A DNA stretch of 64,000 nucleotides from Monosporascus cannonballus (lineage: Eukaryota; Ascomycota; Sordariomycetes; Xylariales). The position numbers and the translations under genes were made by a program. The number at the start of each line of letters is the position of its first letter. The first letter of the stretch is position 1. The notes under the pieces were generated by a model that was given only the letters and a program-made list of their open reading frames with translations, had not been told where the DNA came from and made no database searches. The stretch is from the NCBI GenBank assembly GCA_004154925.1, contig QJNS01000012.1, forward strand, positions 434,001-498,000. The letters are read 5' to 3'. This document shows, in pieces, positions 1-11,100 of this stretch.

Positions 1-160
1 AGTAATTGGGTTTCCTAGTTTAATATTAGTAAGTTAGTAACTCCGTTTATTGGTTTATTTCTAGTAAGTTTAATGATCTCTTTTATAATTTAATTTATTT
101 CGTTCTTTGGTTGTTTTTGTCGCGGCCGTTTCTGGAGGCCGTAGTTATTCGATTGTAATA
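1..160 (-). repeat. E1 LTR (3' LTR of a minus-strand Gypsy element), cut by window start
   Basis: The right end reads GATTGTAATA, the RIP form of the family end GGTCGTAACA seen at 45611-45620, and is followed by the pyrimidine stretch that marks the complement of a polypurine tract. Positions 1-34 and 35-69 are two diverged copies of a ~35-bp unit ending in AGTAAGTT, the same unit found in the E8 LTRs. E1 internal DNA (161-174) is interrupted at once by E2 and resumes at 14107. Confidence 0.75.
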
Positions 161-174
161 CGATTTTCCTTTTC

Positions 175-543
175 TGTGAGGGCTAAGCGGTTTAACCAAC
201 TATTAAATCTAAGTTGTACGGGTTTATGTTGGCAGGAGTATCGTGGGATTTTGAGCAATAGATACAGTACGTGTTACGTCTCGTAATATCAAAGGCGTCT
301 TAGGTAACGATATATTATTGCAAACCAAAGTTATTTAAACTATGAAAATAATAAACGTATATGTCTCTTTATAGATCCCGTTAAATCCCTTAAATCACTT
401 CGGATCTATACTGGATAACTGCATAAATCTCGTTAGATTTTTTAGATTATTTCGGATCTATGTTACGTAGTCTTAACCTACTTGGGCCCTATTTTGATCA
501 CTTCGCGACCGTTTCCGAGACCTCTTCTAGCTAGATCATAACA
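175..543 (-). repeat. E2 3' LTR (left), 369 bp
   Basis: It runs from TGTGAGGGCTAAGCGG to GATCATAACA. It carries two 52-bp tandem units starting at 374 and 426, whereas the partner LTR has three; this explains most of the 50-bp length difference. The outer (left) end is well preserved compared with the equivalent inner end at 13688, where the same start reads TATAATAGTTAAGCGG. Confidence 0.8.
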
Positions 544-821
544 CGATTTCCCTTTTTCCCAAATCTTGTCCTCAAGATTTTTTTCGTTAAGCTTTTTTTA
601 TCTGCTATTATATCCAGCTGAATTGTTAAAATCGCAAACGTATTAATTCCCCCCCCCAAAAAAAAAACGTCAAATCTTAATTCGTTTGGTTTTTAACTTT
701 GGTTTTAAGATTAAATCTTATATATTTTGCTTTTATCTCAGTAATTTATGCATTATATTAAATAGTATAACGTGTTATTAATAAGATATTCTAAAAAACG
801 CTACTACGATAATTCCGGTAT
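544..821. other. E2 3' internal region, first part
   Basis: Polypurine-tract complement followed by the region that in sister copies holds the antisense gene. A C9 run followed by an A10 run lies at 649-667. The plus-strand reading around 800-821, continued after removal of E3 at 7760, gives residues like Y-D-N-S-G-I-S-F-F, matching the Y-D-G-N-G-V-P-L-F stretch of the E12 antisense frame. E3 therefore landed inside the antisense gene. Confidence 0.5.
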
Positions 822-1218
822 TGTGACGGCTGGGGGGTTCAAACAATTATTAAACCTTAGTCGTACGGGTTTATGTTGGCAGGAATGCCGTAAGAAACTG
901 AGTAATAAGGTAACTTAATTACGTCTCTTAATATTAAGAATGCAAAAGCGTATTGCAAACGATTGGTATTAATAAGTATTACAAGCTAATATTATTTAAA
1001 TTATGGAAATAATAAGCATATATATATATATATTAATTCTTAGCTTTGTTATTTATTTTTGCTTAATTACGGTTAGCAAATTTTTGCTGAACAGTTGCTT
1101 AATATTAATCAGTCGTGCTTAGCAGATTTTTGCTAAGCACCTATTACGTAACCCGGAAGGTGGTCTGTATCATTTTCGTTAACCGTTTCCTGAGGCCGGA
1201 ATCTGTCAGATCGTAACA
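822..1218 (-). repeat. E3 3' LTR (left), 397 bp
   Basis: It starts TGTGACGGCTGG and ends GATCGTAACA. A (TA)n run lies near 1020-1032. A perfect 10-bp stem (GTGCTTAGCA / TGCTAAGCAC, loop GATTTT) lies at 1115-1140, and a weaker related hairpin at 1072-1092. The pyrimidine-rich stretch 1219-1240 is the complement of the polypurine tract that primes plus-strand DNA synthesis. Confidence 0.85.
1115..1140. promoter_or_regulatory. Perfect 10-bp hairpin in the E3 LTR
   Basis: Arms 1115-1124 and 1131-1140 are exact reverse complements around a 6-nt loop. Variants of the same GCTTAGCA word recur in the E12 LTRs (51450-51540). A role in LTR transcript structure, packaging or termination is possible but is only inferred. 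Confidence 0.45.
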
Positions 1219-1425
1219 CGATCTCCCCTTTCCCCAAATCTTGCCTTTAAGATTTCATTTTTCTTGGTAAGTATTATCGGTTTTTCATAATATCGGGTCG
1301 TATTACTAAAAGTCGTTATTAGGTTTTTCTATTATTTATTGCCAAAACCTGCTTTTTATGTTTGATAATTTTAATTTTGAAATTCTACCGTATTTTTTGT
1401 ATTTTTTAAGAGTCAAAAATGCAAA

Positions 1426-1815
1426 ATAATAAAAAATATTTCAAAATATAAAATTTCCGTTAAACGTAAATATCTTTGCGATAGAATTAACGTTTTTCTT
1501 TCCTTTTTGGAAAATATTCGTACCGAAAACTAATGCCTAGAACAAAAGAAGGTTCTTATAAAGAAACGTTTTTTGGAGTTGTAAAAACGTTATTAATAAG
1601 AAATAAATAAGGCTATTACGCGTTTAATTCGTTTTCGAAAATAAAAGGCTTTTTTTCGCTTAAAAAGAATAAAAATGATATAACGGGAATTGTAATTGTT
1701 TAAGGAGTTAAAAAAGCAAAAACGCCAGAATCAGGTTATCACCAAGGCTTCCATAGCCGCATTAATTCCTTTTATTGGTCCTGTAACCTGGTTTGGTATT
1801 GGTAATACCAATTAG
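1426..1815 (+). pseudogene. Antisense ORF remnant of E3 (opposite to pol)
   Basis: This 130-codon plus-strand frame is antisense to E3 gag-pol and lies between pol and the 3' LTR. It aligns without gaps to the E12 antisense frame at 57209-57676: shared stretches include K-R-F-L-E-L, two stop-interrupted K-R-Y residues, R-L-I-R and K-A-F-F-R. The two initiator codons of E12 (ATG ATG) are here ATA ATA, a G-to-A change typical of RIP. Several stops sit where E12 keeps Gln codons, and the E12 stop at codon 103 is CAG here. The product would be a small, charged, probably coiled-coil protein of unknown function. The final TAG at 1813-1815 may be the true end or another mutated CAG. Confidence 0.6.
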
Positions 1816-1891
1816 TTCGTTAAAAACATTAATTAAGACGTAATTATTTTTGGTAATTCCGTTGCTGCTGGTAAAAATACTTTAATAGGCG

Positions 1892-4800
1892 TTAAACGTT
1901 AATAAGGTTTTTAGCAGGTTCCCAAATATTTTCGGAATCCGGGTGCTTTTTTTATTTAATTAAATACTGGGTAAATCCGTTTTGTTTTCGTATATTAAGG
2001 ATATTTTTTACTTTATATATTTGTTCGTTTTTTATTTCTATATCGGTTTATACCGTATGTACCTCAACTATATCTATTATTAATTCCAATTAAAAAATAT
2101 AAAAAATTAAGTACAATTTGACTTTTAATAAAAGTTTTAATTAATAATTATTTTCTAAATGTTTATTAATAATTTTATATAGACCGATATATTTAAAATC
2201 TAGTTTTTTATTAGGTTATTTTATTTAAATGTTTTTTGTAACGAAAAAAACTATTTCCCCTTTTTCGAAGTTTAATTCTTTTAATCTTTTCTGGTTATAA
2301 TATTTGCTTATTTAATTCCGTACGAATTTTAATTCCGTTTTTATTTTTTGATATAACTATCGTAACTGTTCCGACGTAAGGATTATTTTGATATTAATTA
2401 AACCGTTATCGTGTACTTTTTTATAAAATTTTAACGTAAAACTCAAATTTGTATTCGTAAATGTTATTTTGATATTTTCGTAATAATTACTATTATAAGT
2501 TAACTATGGAATTAGTAATTTTTTAACCTAGCTATTTTGTTCGTAATTAATATAATATTATAAATAAATTGGTAAAATTTAATTTAATGTATTTATATAT
2601 TTATTTATTAAAAGATTAAATACGTTAAATAATTTATAATTTAAGTTAATTTATGTTATAAGGCCTTATTAAAACTTAAATACAAATATTAAATATTTAT
2701 TTATAATACTTTATATTATTAATTTATATATGTTAAAAATATATTTAAAGAAAATATATATTATTTGCTTAACGTTTGTATTTTTATAGTATGGTAAAAA
2801 AAAATAGGAAAATTTCGTAAATCGGTCGACGATTACGAAAATATTGTCGTAATGTATTTTTGTAGCTGGATTTTTTAACATAAAACGTTTGGTAATAAAA
2901 TCGAATATAATTAAATACTATAATTGCTTTGCAATTGGTAATGACTGTAATTCTCCGCATGGCTTATATCGTCGAACCTTTATTCTGGCGCAAATATAGT
3001 ATTGCCGGATGATTTTCTGTATTATTACTTTCATTTTAAGAAAGAAATATATGTATTAAAACCTTTTTAAGGTTTTATAAATTCCTAGATATTTATGTAA
3101 CTGATATTTATGTATATTTCGTATTAAAATTTTCTAATATTCCTTTGAAATTTATATTTTATTTATTTTTTGGTTTTCTGGAAAACCGTCGTTATATTAC
3201 TGGATTTTTTAGTATATATGGAAAGGTACTGCCCAAATTATTATAATTTATCGCGGGCGTAAATATATTTTTGTAATGATATCAAAAACTATATGGCTAA
3301 CTTTAACCAATTTCTTTTCGAAATTTGGTGGTTTGCTTAAAGCATTTATTCTGTTATTTTAAGCTCTTTTTGTGAATAATAACAAAGTCGAAATTTGCTA
3401 ATCTTTTCGCATAATAAAGTTATCGTTCTGTAAATTCCCTGGTTGTAATAAAACGGGTAAGATTTTGATAATTTATATAAACCTTAATTTAATACAAATT
3501 TCCCTTTAAAAAATGCCTAAACTTTCGAAACGCTATAATAAAGGCTATAAATTCCTTATTTGGAATACTATAATTAAGTTCGGTTTTTTTTAATTTATAT
3601 AAAAAGAATATAATAAGGTGCAATTTGTCTTAATTATTTCGTTATTCGATTATTACGCCTAATGCATAATCCGAAATATCGGTTTTTAGTTTAATAAGGC
3701 GATTTAGATCGTACATAATTAATACTAGTTCGTTAATAATCGTATTCTTAATATTTTAAAAAGTTTTTTCCGTATTTGTCGGTTATTTAAATTATTTTTC
3801 TTTTTTCGTAAAATTCGTTAAGAGTATAATTATTTTGCTGAAATTTCGGATAAACTTCTTATAGTAATTGGCGAATCCAAGGAATGTTTATACCTTTTTG
3901 ATTATCGTTAACGTCTATTATTTTATAACTGCAACAATTTTTTGGGGTCCATTTTAATATGTCTTAAGATAATAATATGTCCCAGATATTTTATTTCTTA
4001 TTTATAGAACTAACATTTTTCCGCGTTAATAAGTAATTTTGCGTCCTGTAAAACTTAAAGAACTTTATAAATATATTTTGCGTATGTTTTTTCTGTTTTT
4101 GAAAAAATAAAAATGTTGTCGAGGTAGCATACGACGATAATATCGAGATATTTTCGTAATATATAGTTTATTATCCGTTAGAAGGTTATCAATACGTTTT
4201 TAAATCTTATTAATATTTAAATATTTAAATAATCCGTATTTCGTTTTCATAGTTATTTTTTATTCGTATTTGTTTTTAATTTTAATAAGGTTATATTTAT
4301 CTTTAAGATCGAATATTATAAACTATTTAGCTCCGTAAAGTCGGTCTATTATTTTTATGATTAGGGGTAATAACGTTTAATCCTTAATAATAATATTGTT
4401 CAGTTGCCGATAATTAACCATAAATCGTAATTTTTCATTCTTTTTTAGATCGAAAAATATAAGATATCTTACTAGTAATTTCGAAAATTAAATCCATTTT
4501 TATAACCGATTTTCCAGGTATTTTTTAAGAGTACGTAGTTCGTTTCCGTTAAGGTTGTAAATGGAGTAAAACTTTGTTAAAGATTCTTTTTTAAGGATTA
4601 TCTCATAATTTTATTCGCTATATTCCGATAATTTCGTATCGAATTCCTTTTTGAAAAGCTACTTATATTAGTAGTATTATAATAATATATTAATTAGATC
4701 TTTTAACCTTTAAAGCTGCTATTATTATTTTAAATCGTTATTTAATTACTTTAATTTCGTTCTGATAATAATAACGATACGTCGTATTTTTTTCTGATAC

Positions 4801-7242
4801 CTATTTTTTCTTATATTTTGTCCTTTTAGGTAATAAGGTTTTTATCGTATTTTTATATCTGCATTCGTCGCCATTATCGATCGAATTTTAAGATCTTAAT
4901 TTTTTTTTATTTGTTAATAAGGAATAAAATGAATTTTATTTGGCCAGTTTTTCCATTAATCAAAACTCCGTATTAACGTATTTATAATAAAAATTAAAAT
5001 TATATCGTAATTCCCGAATGAAATAATATCAATATTAAATATCTGGTATTGTCCTTAAATAAAACTCTCGAAATAATTAATTTCGCGTATAATTTTCTTG
5101 TTATCGTAAGCAAATTTCTAACTTTCGGTATTGGTTGCTGTATACGGTTTTAATTTATATCTCCATAATAATCTAAGCTTATTAACCATATCCGGTACAA
5201 TATAAATCCCGTCTAAAGCTTTATAATCCATTATTGCGGTATATTAATATGTTCCGATTTATATATCCAAAGTAATAAGGTTATTAACGGCTTCTATTGT
5301 TATATTTAAAGTCTTTCGTAAAAGTTCTTTTTAACTCCTTTGGGTTTTGTTGTTCTGCGGCTTTTTTATAGGTAACCTTTTTCTTTTAATTTCTTTTCGA
5401 ATTTATTAAATTTTATTTGTATTTTTACGTTTAGCGTATTAAGCTGCTATATTTATCGTTATTACCGGCGTACCTTTTCTTCGAGTTATATTAATTGCTT
5501 TTAATTCTGCTGTAATTCCTTTCCTTATCGAATAAGTTGTTTTTTTATGTTTACGACTGTATCCTATTATATATTATCCTAATTATCGTTCCAAAGTTTT
5601 CTTATAAACTAACGTATTTTGTTTTTAATAATTTTCCTTTCGTAAAAATCTATAATAAATACTAAGTGAAAATAAAGATTTATAACAGTTTTCTAGTAAT
5701 AATCTTTTATTATACGCTAAATTAACTCTTTTTTTCGTTTGGTAATCGTATTACTAATAATAATAGAAAAAGTTTTTTTGAGGGTATTGCTTTCTTTTAG
5801 GCCAGCTTTTTGCTTCGGCCAGCTGCTAAATATCTCCTGGGGCTATAAATCGAAAATATCCATATATTTATTTCACGTTTTTATTATTTCCGATACGATT
5901 TGGAAAATTAATTTTTTCCTAATATATACGGGTAATTGGTCTGTAAATATATTGTTTTTAGTTTTCGTAATCGGGATATTTTCGTCGTCGATAATATATA
6001 ATATGCATTTTGCTATATCGATCAAAAATTCCGCGACAGATTTTTTCTATTTAATTCTAATAATTGCGTAATTATCCTTATAATATTTCTTATTATATTT
6101 GCGATACTTATTAAGTTAATTTTCTGGTTTTTTGTATTCCTTATTGGACTTTTCGCTATGGGGGACCTAATATGTATTTAAGCTGAATTATGTTAATAGA
6201 TTTGTTTCCGTTTTTCTGATTTTTTTAGATTATCCTTTAGGTATAGGTTTTTAATTAACTTAACGAGATTTTTAAAGTGCCTTGTATTATGCTGCTTTAT
6301 GTCCTATTTTATTATAATTATAATATTAGGTCTGGCTCCAGTCCTTTCTATAAGTGGCTTTTAATTCCATGGGTTTTGGTTTTGTATCGTAAAAAATATT
6401 GTTACGTTAAAAAGCATTAATATTAGTCGTATATTAAGGTTTGTTATTATTTTTTCTTTTAATGGTCTTAATACGTTATACGTATTATCGATCGTTAATT
6501 TTAATTATTATAACGATATAATTCGATAAATAATTAGGCCGATTAACTTTAAAAAACTTTTTTTATATTTCCTTTTTTAGGCCCTCGAAAAATTTGGCTA
6601 TTAATGTTTTTTGTCCCCAATTTAGCTTAACGGCTAGTTGAACTAACGTATTACTGTAACTAAATATTAATTCTTTTTGTTATAACTATTAGATTTGTAT
6701 TTTGGCTTTTATTTTTTCGTTTATTATTCTGAAAACTTTCGTTAATGCTTATTTGAATTATTCGTAATTATTATAAATTTGTATTATTTTTAGATTTCGT
6801 TTTTCGATTAATAAGATAACGTATGTTCTTATAACGGGCTTAAACCAGATAGCCGTATTTTCGGTCAATCGTTTAATTACGAATTCGTTTCGTATAATAA
6901 ATATAATTAGTCGAATAGGAAAATACCCGAAATATATTCGGCATTAAATCAAAAACAGTTATAACTTAATTAAAGTTCCGTCAAAAAGTTCTGGCTTAAA
7001 AGGCTTAAGAACCTTTCCTAATTCCTTAATAAAATTCAGTTAAATAATTTAACTTATTTAAAAAGGCTTCTCGATTTTAAGAGCTTTTTTTTTCTTAAAC
7101 TTCTTATAGGCGGCTTAAAGTGACGTTATAAGATCATTATTGTTTTTTTAAGCTAAAAAATACGTTCGTTTATAGCATCCAGTTATCGAAAAACTTCTTC
7201 GCGAAAAAGGCGAGGCTTTTCCTTTTCCTTTTCGGATTTTAT
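1892..7242 (-). pseudogene. E3 gag-pol pseudogene (Ty3/Gypsy, chromodomain type)
   Basis: Reading the minus strand, the gag start near 7242 has ATG turned to ATA and is followed by a charged N-terminus like that of E12. The reverse transcriptase active site reads V-C-Y-L-D-N-I-F-I-F at about 4103-4135 (second Asp of YLDD lost to Asn). Integrase lies around 2850-3350, and a C-terminal chromodomain ends in P-A-K-N-L-I-N-V-stop at 1892. From YLDN to the stop there are 744 codons in one frame, matching E11 (745) and E12 (743), so the reading is secure although stops are scattered throughout. The polyprotein would have made capsid, protease, RT/RNase H and integrase. Confidence 0.8.
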
Positions 7243-7361
7243 TCCAGTGTCCGAGTAATTAGGAACCTGATAAATGGGCTATTCGGGCTACTTGTTAATA
7301 GACATAATGTCGGTGATATTACTCAAAGTTTAACGGTATTACTGAAGTAAAATTTGTAACG

Positions 7362-7754
7362 TATAACGGCTAGGGAGTTTAAATAATTATTAAACCTTAG
7401 TTATACGAGTTTATATTAGCAGAAATGCCGTAAAAAACTAAGTAATATGGTAACTTAATTATACCCCTCAATATTAAAAACATAAAAACGTATTATAAAC
7501 GATTAATATTAATAAATATTATAAACGGGTATTATTTAAACTATGGAAATAATAAGTATATATATATATTAATTCTTGGCATTATTACTTATTTTTGCTT
7601 AATTACGTTTAGCGAATTTTTGTTATGTAATTGCTTAATACTGACTAATTATGTTCAGCAGATCTTTGTTAAGCACCTATTACGTAACCCGGGAGGTGGT
7701 CCGTATCATCGTCGTTGACCGTTTTCTAAAGCCGGAGCCTGTTAGATCGTAACA
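7362..7754 (-). repeat. E3 5' LTR (right), 393 bp
   Basis: It starts TATAACGGCTAGG (inner end, RIP-damaged form of TGTGACGGC) and ends CCTGTTAGATCGTAACA (outer end, well preserved). Compared with 822-1218 the damage is reversed: there the left end is intact. Confidence 0.85.
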
Positions 7755-8158
7755 GATATTTCTTTTTTTATACGTAAATAATATTAATAAAGAAATAAAA
7801 CGTTTAAAAATAAAAACATATTTCCTCAGTTAATATTAGCGTAATATTTGTTAAAAGTTATTAATAATATTTCGTTATTTAAATAAGGCGTTGTTTCGTT
7901 TAAATCGTTTTCGTACTTAATAGGATTATTTTTGTAAAACAAATATAAAAATAATTAACCGAGGTTTTTAATCTTTAGATAAACTAAAAAAGCAGAAAAA
8001 GGTCAATCGTTTAAAGGCGGAACGCGACCGTTTAAAAGTTAAATTCCGTACCGTTTTTTTCGAATAATTTTGTTTTTCGGATTCCATTATAGACGTAAAT
8101 TGGAACGCGATTATTTCTGATAGCTCCGTCGTTATTGGTGAAAGTTTTTCAATAAATG
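7755..8158 (+). pseudogene. E2 antisense ORF remnant (part after E3)
   Basis: This continues the stretch broken at 821. The plus-strand reading keeps the E12-type antisense pattern only loosely (K-A-E-K near 8000), with many TAA/TAG codons and probable small indels, so codon boundaries cannot be fixed. It is placed by position between the pol stop at 8159 and the 3' LTR of E2, and by partial similarity to 1426-1815. Confidence 0.4.
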
Positions 8159-11100
8159 CTAGGCGCTAATAAAGTTCTTAGCGGGTTCTCAGATGTTGTT
8201 GAAGTTCGGGCACTTTTTTCATTTGATTAGATATTGGATAAATCCGTCTTTTTTATGTCGAATATTTTTTCCATTTCGTATACCGTATTATCCTTTACCT
8301 TCACGTCGTCTTATACCGTATACACTCTTGTAGTATTCGCTGTTAACTTAGGTAAAAAAACGTAAAAAATTAAATAGAATTTAACATTAGAAAAAAGTTC
8401 AAATTAGTAATTATTTTTTGAAATTGTTTTAATATTTTTAAATAAACCAATATATTTAGAATATAGTTTTCTACTACGCTATTTTATTTAAATATTCTTA
8501 TAATAAGGTAAACAATTTCCCCTTTTTCGACAGTTAATCCTTTTAACTATTTTTCGTTATAATATTTGTTTATCTAGTTTCGTACGAATTTTATTTTTAT
8601 TTTTTTAGTATAACTGTTTTAATTATTTTAATGTAAACATTGCTTTAATATTAATCGAATTATTATCGCGTGTTTTTCTGTAAACTTCTAGAGTAAAATT
8701 AAAGTTAACATTTACAGATATTATTTTAATACTTTTATAATAACTGGTATTATGAGTTAATTACGTCATTAATAACGTTTTAATCTAGTTGCTATATTTA
8801 TAATTAATATAGTATCGCAAGTAAATTTCTAAGATTTAATTTATTCGTTTTATTTATTTTTTTATTTATTTGTAATCGAAAAACACTAAATAATTTATAG
8901 TTTAAGCCGATTTATATCATAAAGCCTTATCAAAATTTAAATGCAAATACTAATCGTTTATTTTAAATACTTTTTACGAGCAGTCGTGCATGCTAAAAAT
9001 AAAATTAAAAAATATATTCTATTTGTCCGACGTTCATACATTTATAATATGATAAGAAATAAGAAAGTTTTCAAAATTAATCGGCAATTATAAAGACGCT
9101 ATTATAATATATTTTTGTGTCCGGGTCTTTTAATATAAAACGTTTAATAATAAAGTCGAATATAACTAAATATTATAATCGTTTTACAACTGATAATAGT
9201 TGAAATTTTCTATAAAGTTTATATTGTTAAGCCTTTATTCTGTTATAAAAGTCGCACCGATATCGTACTTTTTAAACTACTGTTTTCATGATAGGAAAAA
9301 AAAATATGTGTTAAAGTCGTTTTAAGGTTTTGTAAATCCCTAAATGTCTATATAGTTAATGTTCGTATATTTTTCGTATTAAATCCTTCTAGTACTCTTT
9401 TAAAGTTTATATTTTGTCCGTCTTTTGATTTTGTGAGAAAATATCGTTATATTGCTGGATTCTTTAATACATATTAAAGGGCATTACCCGAATTATCGCA
9501 ATCTATTAAGAGCATAAATATCCTTTTATAGTGATATCAAAACCTATATAGCTAATTTTAACCAATTTTTCTTTAAGGTTTGATCGCCTGCTTAAAGTAT
9601 CGGCTTTGCCGTTTTCTAAACCCTTTTTGTAGATAAAAATGAAATCAAAGTTCGCCAATTTTTTTTACGTATTTTAATCATCGTCCTATAAATTCCCTGA
9701 TCGTAGTATAACGGGTAATATTCTGGTGGTCCGTATAAACTTTAAGTTGATGCAAGCTTTTTTTTAGAAAGTACTTAAATTTTTAAAAAGCCATAATAAT
9801 AGCTATAAATTCCTTATTTAGAATATTGTAATTAAGTTCTGTTCCTTTTAATTTGTATAAAAAACTGCAATAAGGTATAATTTGCCTTAATTATTTCGTT
9901 ATCCGATTACTGTATTTAACGCGTAGTGTCACAGTCCCAAGTGGTACCTTGTAGGTATATAAAGCAGAACAAGGCGGTCAGAGCTCGACCTGATAACGTT
10001 CCACTTTTAGTAGTGTAATGGCTAGACTCTTGTTCTTCTGTGCCGTAACACGTAATCCGAAATATCGGTTTTTAATTTAATAGGACGATTTAAATCGTAT
10101 ATAATTAATACTGGCTCGTTAATAATTACATCTTTAATTTTCTAGAATACTTTTTCTATTTTAAATATATATTTAAACGCTTTTGTTTAATAAAATTAGT
10201 TAAAGCTATAGTTATTTTGCTAAAGTTTCGAATAAATTTTCTGTAATGATTGGCGAATCCTAGGAATGCCTGTATCTCTTTAACCGTTATTAGCGTCTGT
10301 TATTTTATAATTATAGCGATTTTCTTTGGATCTATCTTAATATGCTCTGGAGTAATAACATGTTCTAGATATTTCACTTTTTGAGTGTAAAATTGATTAT
10401 TTTTCTACGTTAATAAATAGCGTTATATTTTATAAAGCGTAAAGAACTTTATGAATATATCTTACATATGTTTTTTTTTCGAACAAATAAGAATATTCGT
10501 CGAGATAACATACGATCAAAATATCAATATATTCTCGCAGTATATAATTTATTATCTGCTAAAAAGTTGCTGGTACGTTCGTAAGTCCTATTGGTATAAC
10601 CAAATATTCAAATAACTCGTATTTTATTTTAAAACTGTTTTTTAATCGTATTTTTAGATTTCAATAAGATTATATTTATCCTTAAGATCAAATGCTATAA
10701 ACTATGTAATTCCATAAAATCGGTTTTTTACTTCCGTAATCAGAGGTAATAATATTCGATCTTTAACGATAATATTATTTACTTGTCAATAACTGACTAT
10801 AAGTTGTAATTTTTCGTTTTTTTAAGATGTAAAAAATATAAGATATTCCGCTAGTAATTTCGAAAATCAAATCCATCTTTTTTATAACCGATCTTTTAAG
10901 TATTCTCTAAAAGCGTATAACTTATTTCCGCTCAGGTTATAAATAAGGTAAAACTTCGTAAAAAGTTCTTTTTTAAAAGCTATTTTATTATTCAATTCAC
11001 TATGTTTTAATAACTTCGTATCGAGGTCCTTTTTAAAAAACTATTTATATCTATAATATTACAATAGTATATTGGTTAGATTTTCTAACTTTTAAAGCTG

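Larger units (their letters stand above)
822..7754 (-). mobile_element. E3, full-length minus-strand Ty3/Gypsy element nested in E2
   Basis: The LTRs are 822-1218 and 7362-7754. The flanks are GGTAT (817-821) and GATAT (7755-7759), one G-to-A difference, as RIP would leave in a 5-bp target-site duplication. Internal DNA holds an antisense gene remnant (plus strand, 1426-1815) and a gag-pol pseudogene (minus, 1892-7242). At 6.9 kb it is about the same length as E12. Confidence 0.85.

Noticed and set aside
1020..1032. TA repeats as a microsatellite or telomeric signal
   Set aside because: Short (TA)n in an LTR of AT-rich DNA; no telomere repeat is present in the window.
5739..6071. 110-codon plus-strand open frame
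   Set aside because: It lies antisense within the E3 gag region, is hydrophobic from AT bias, and is not conserved as an open frame in the other copies.
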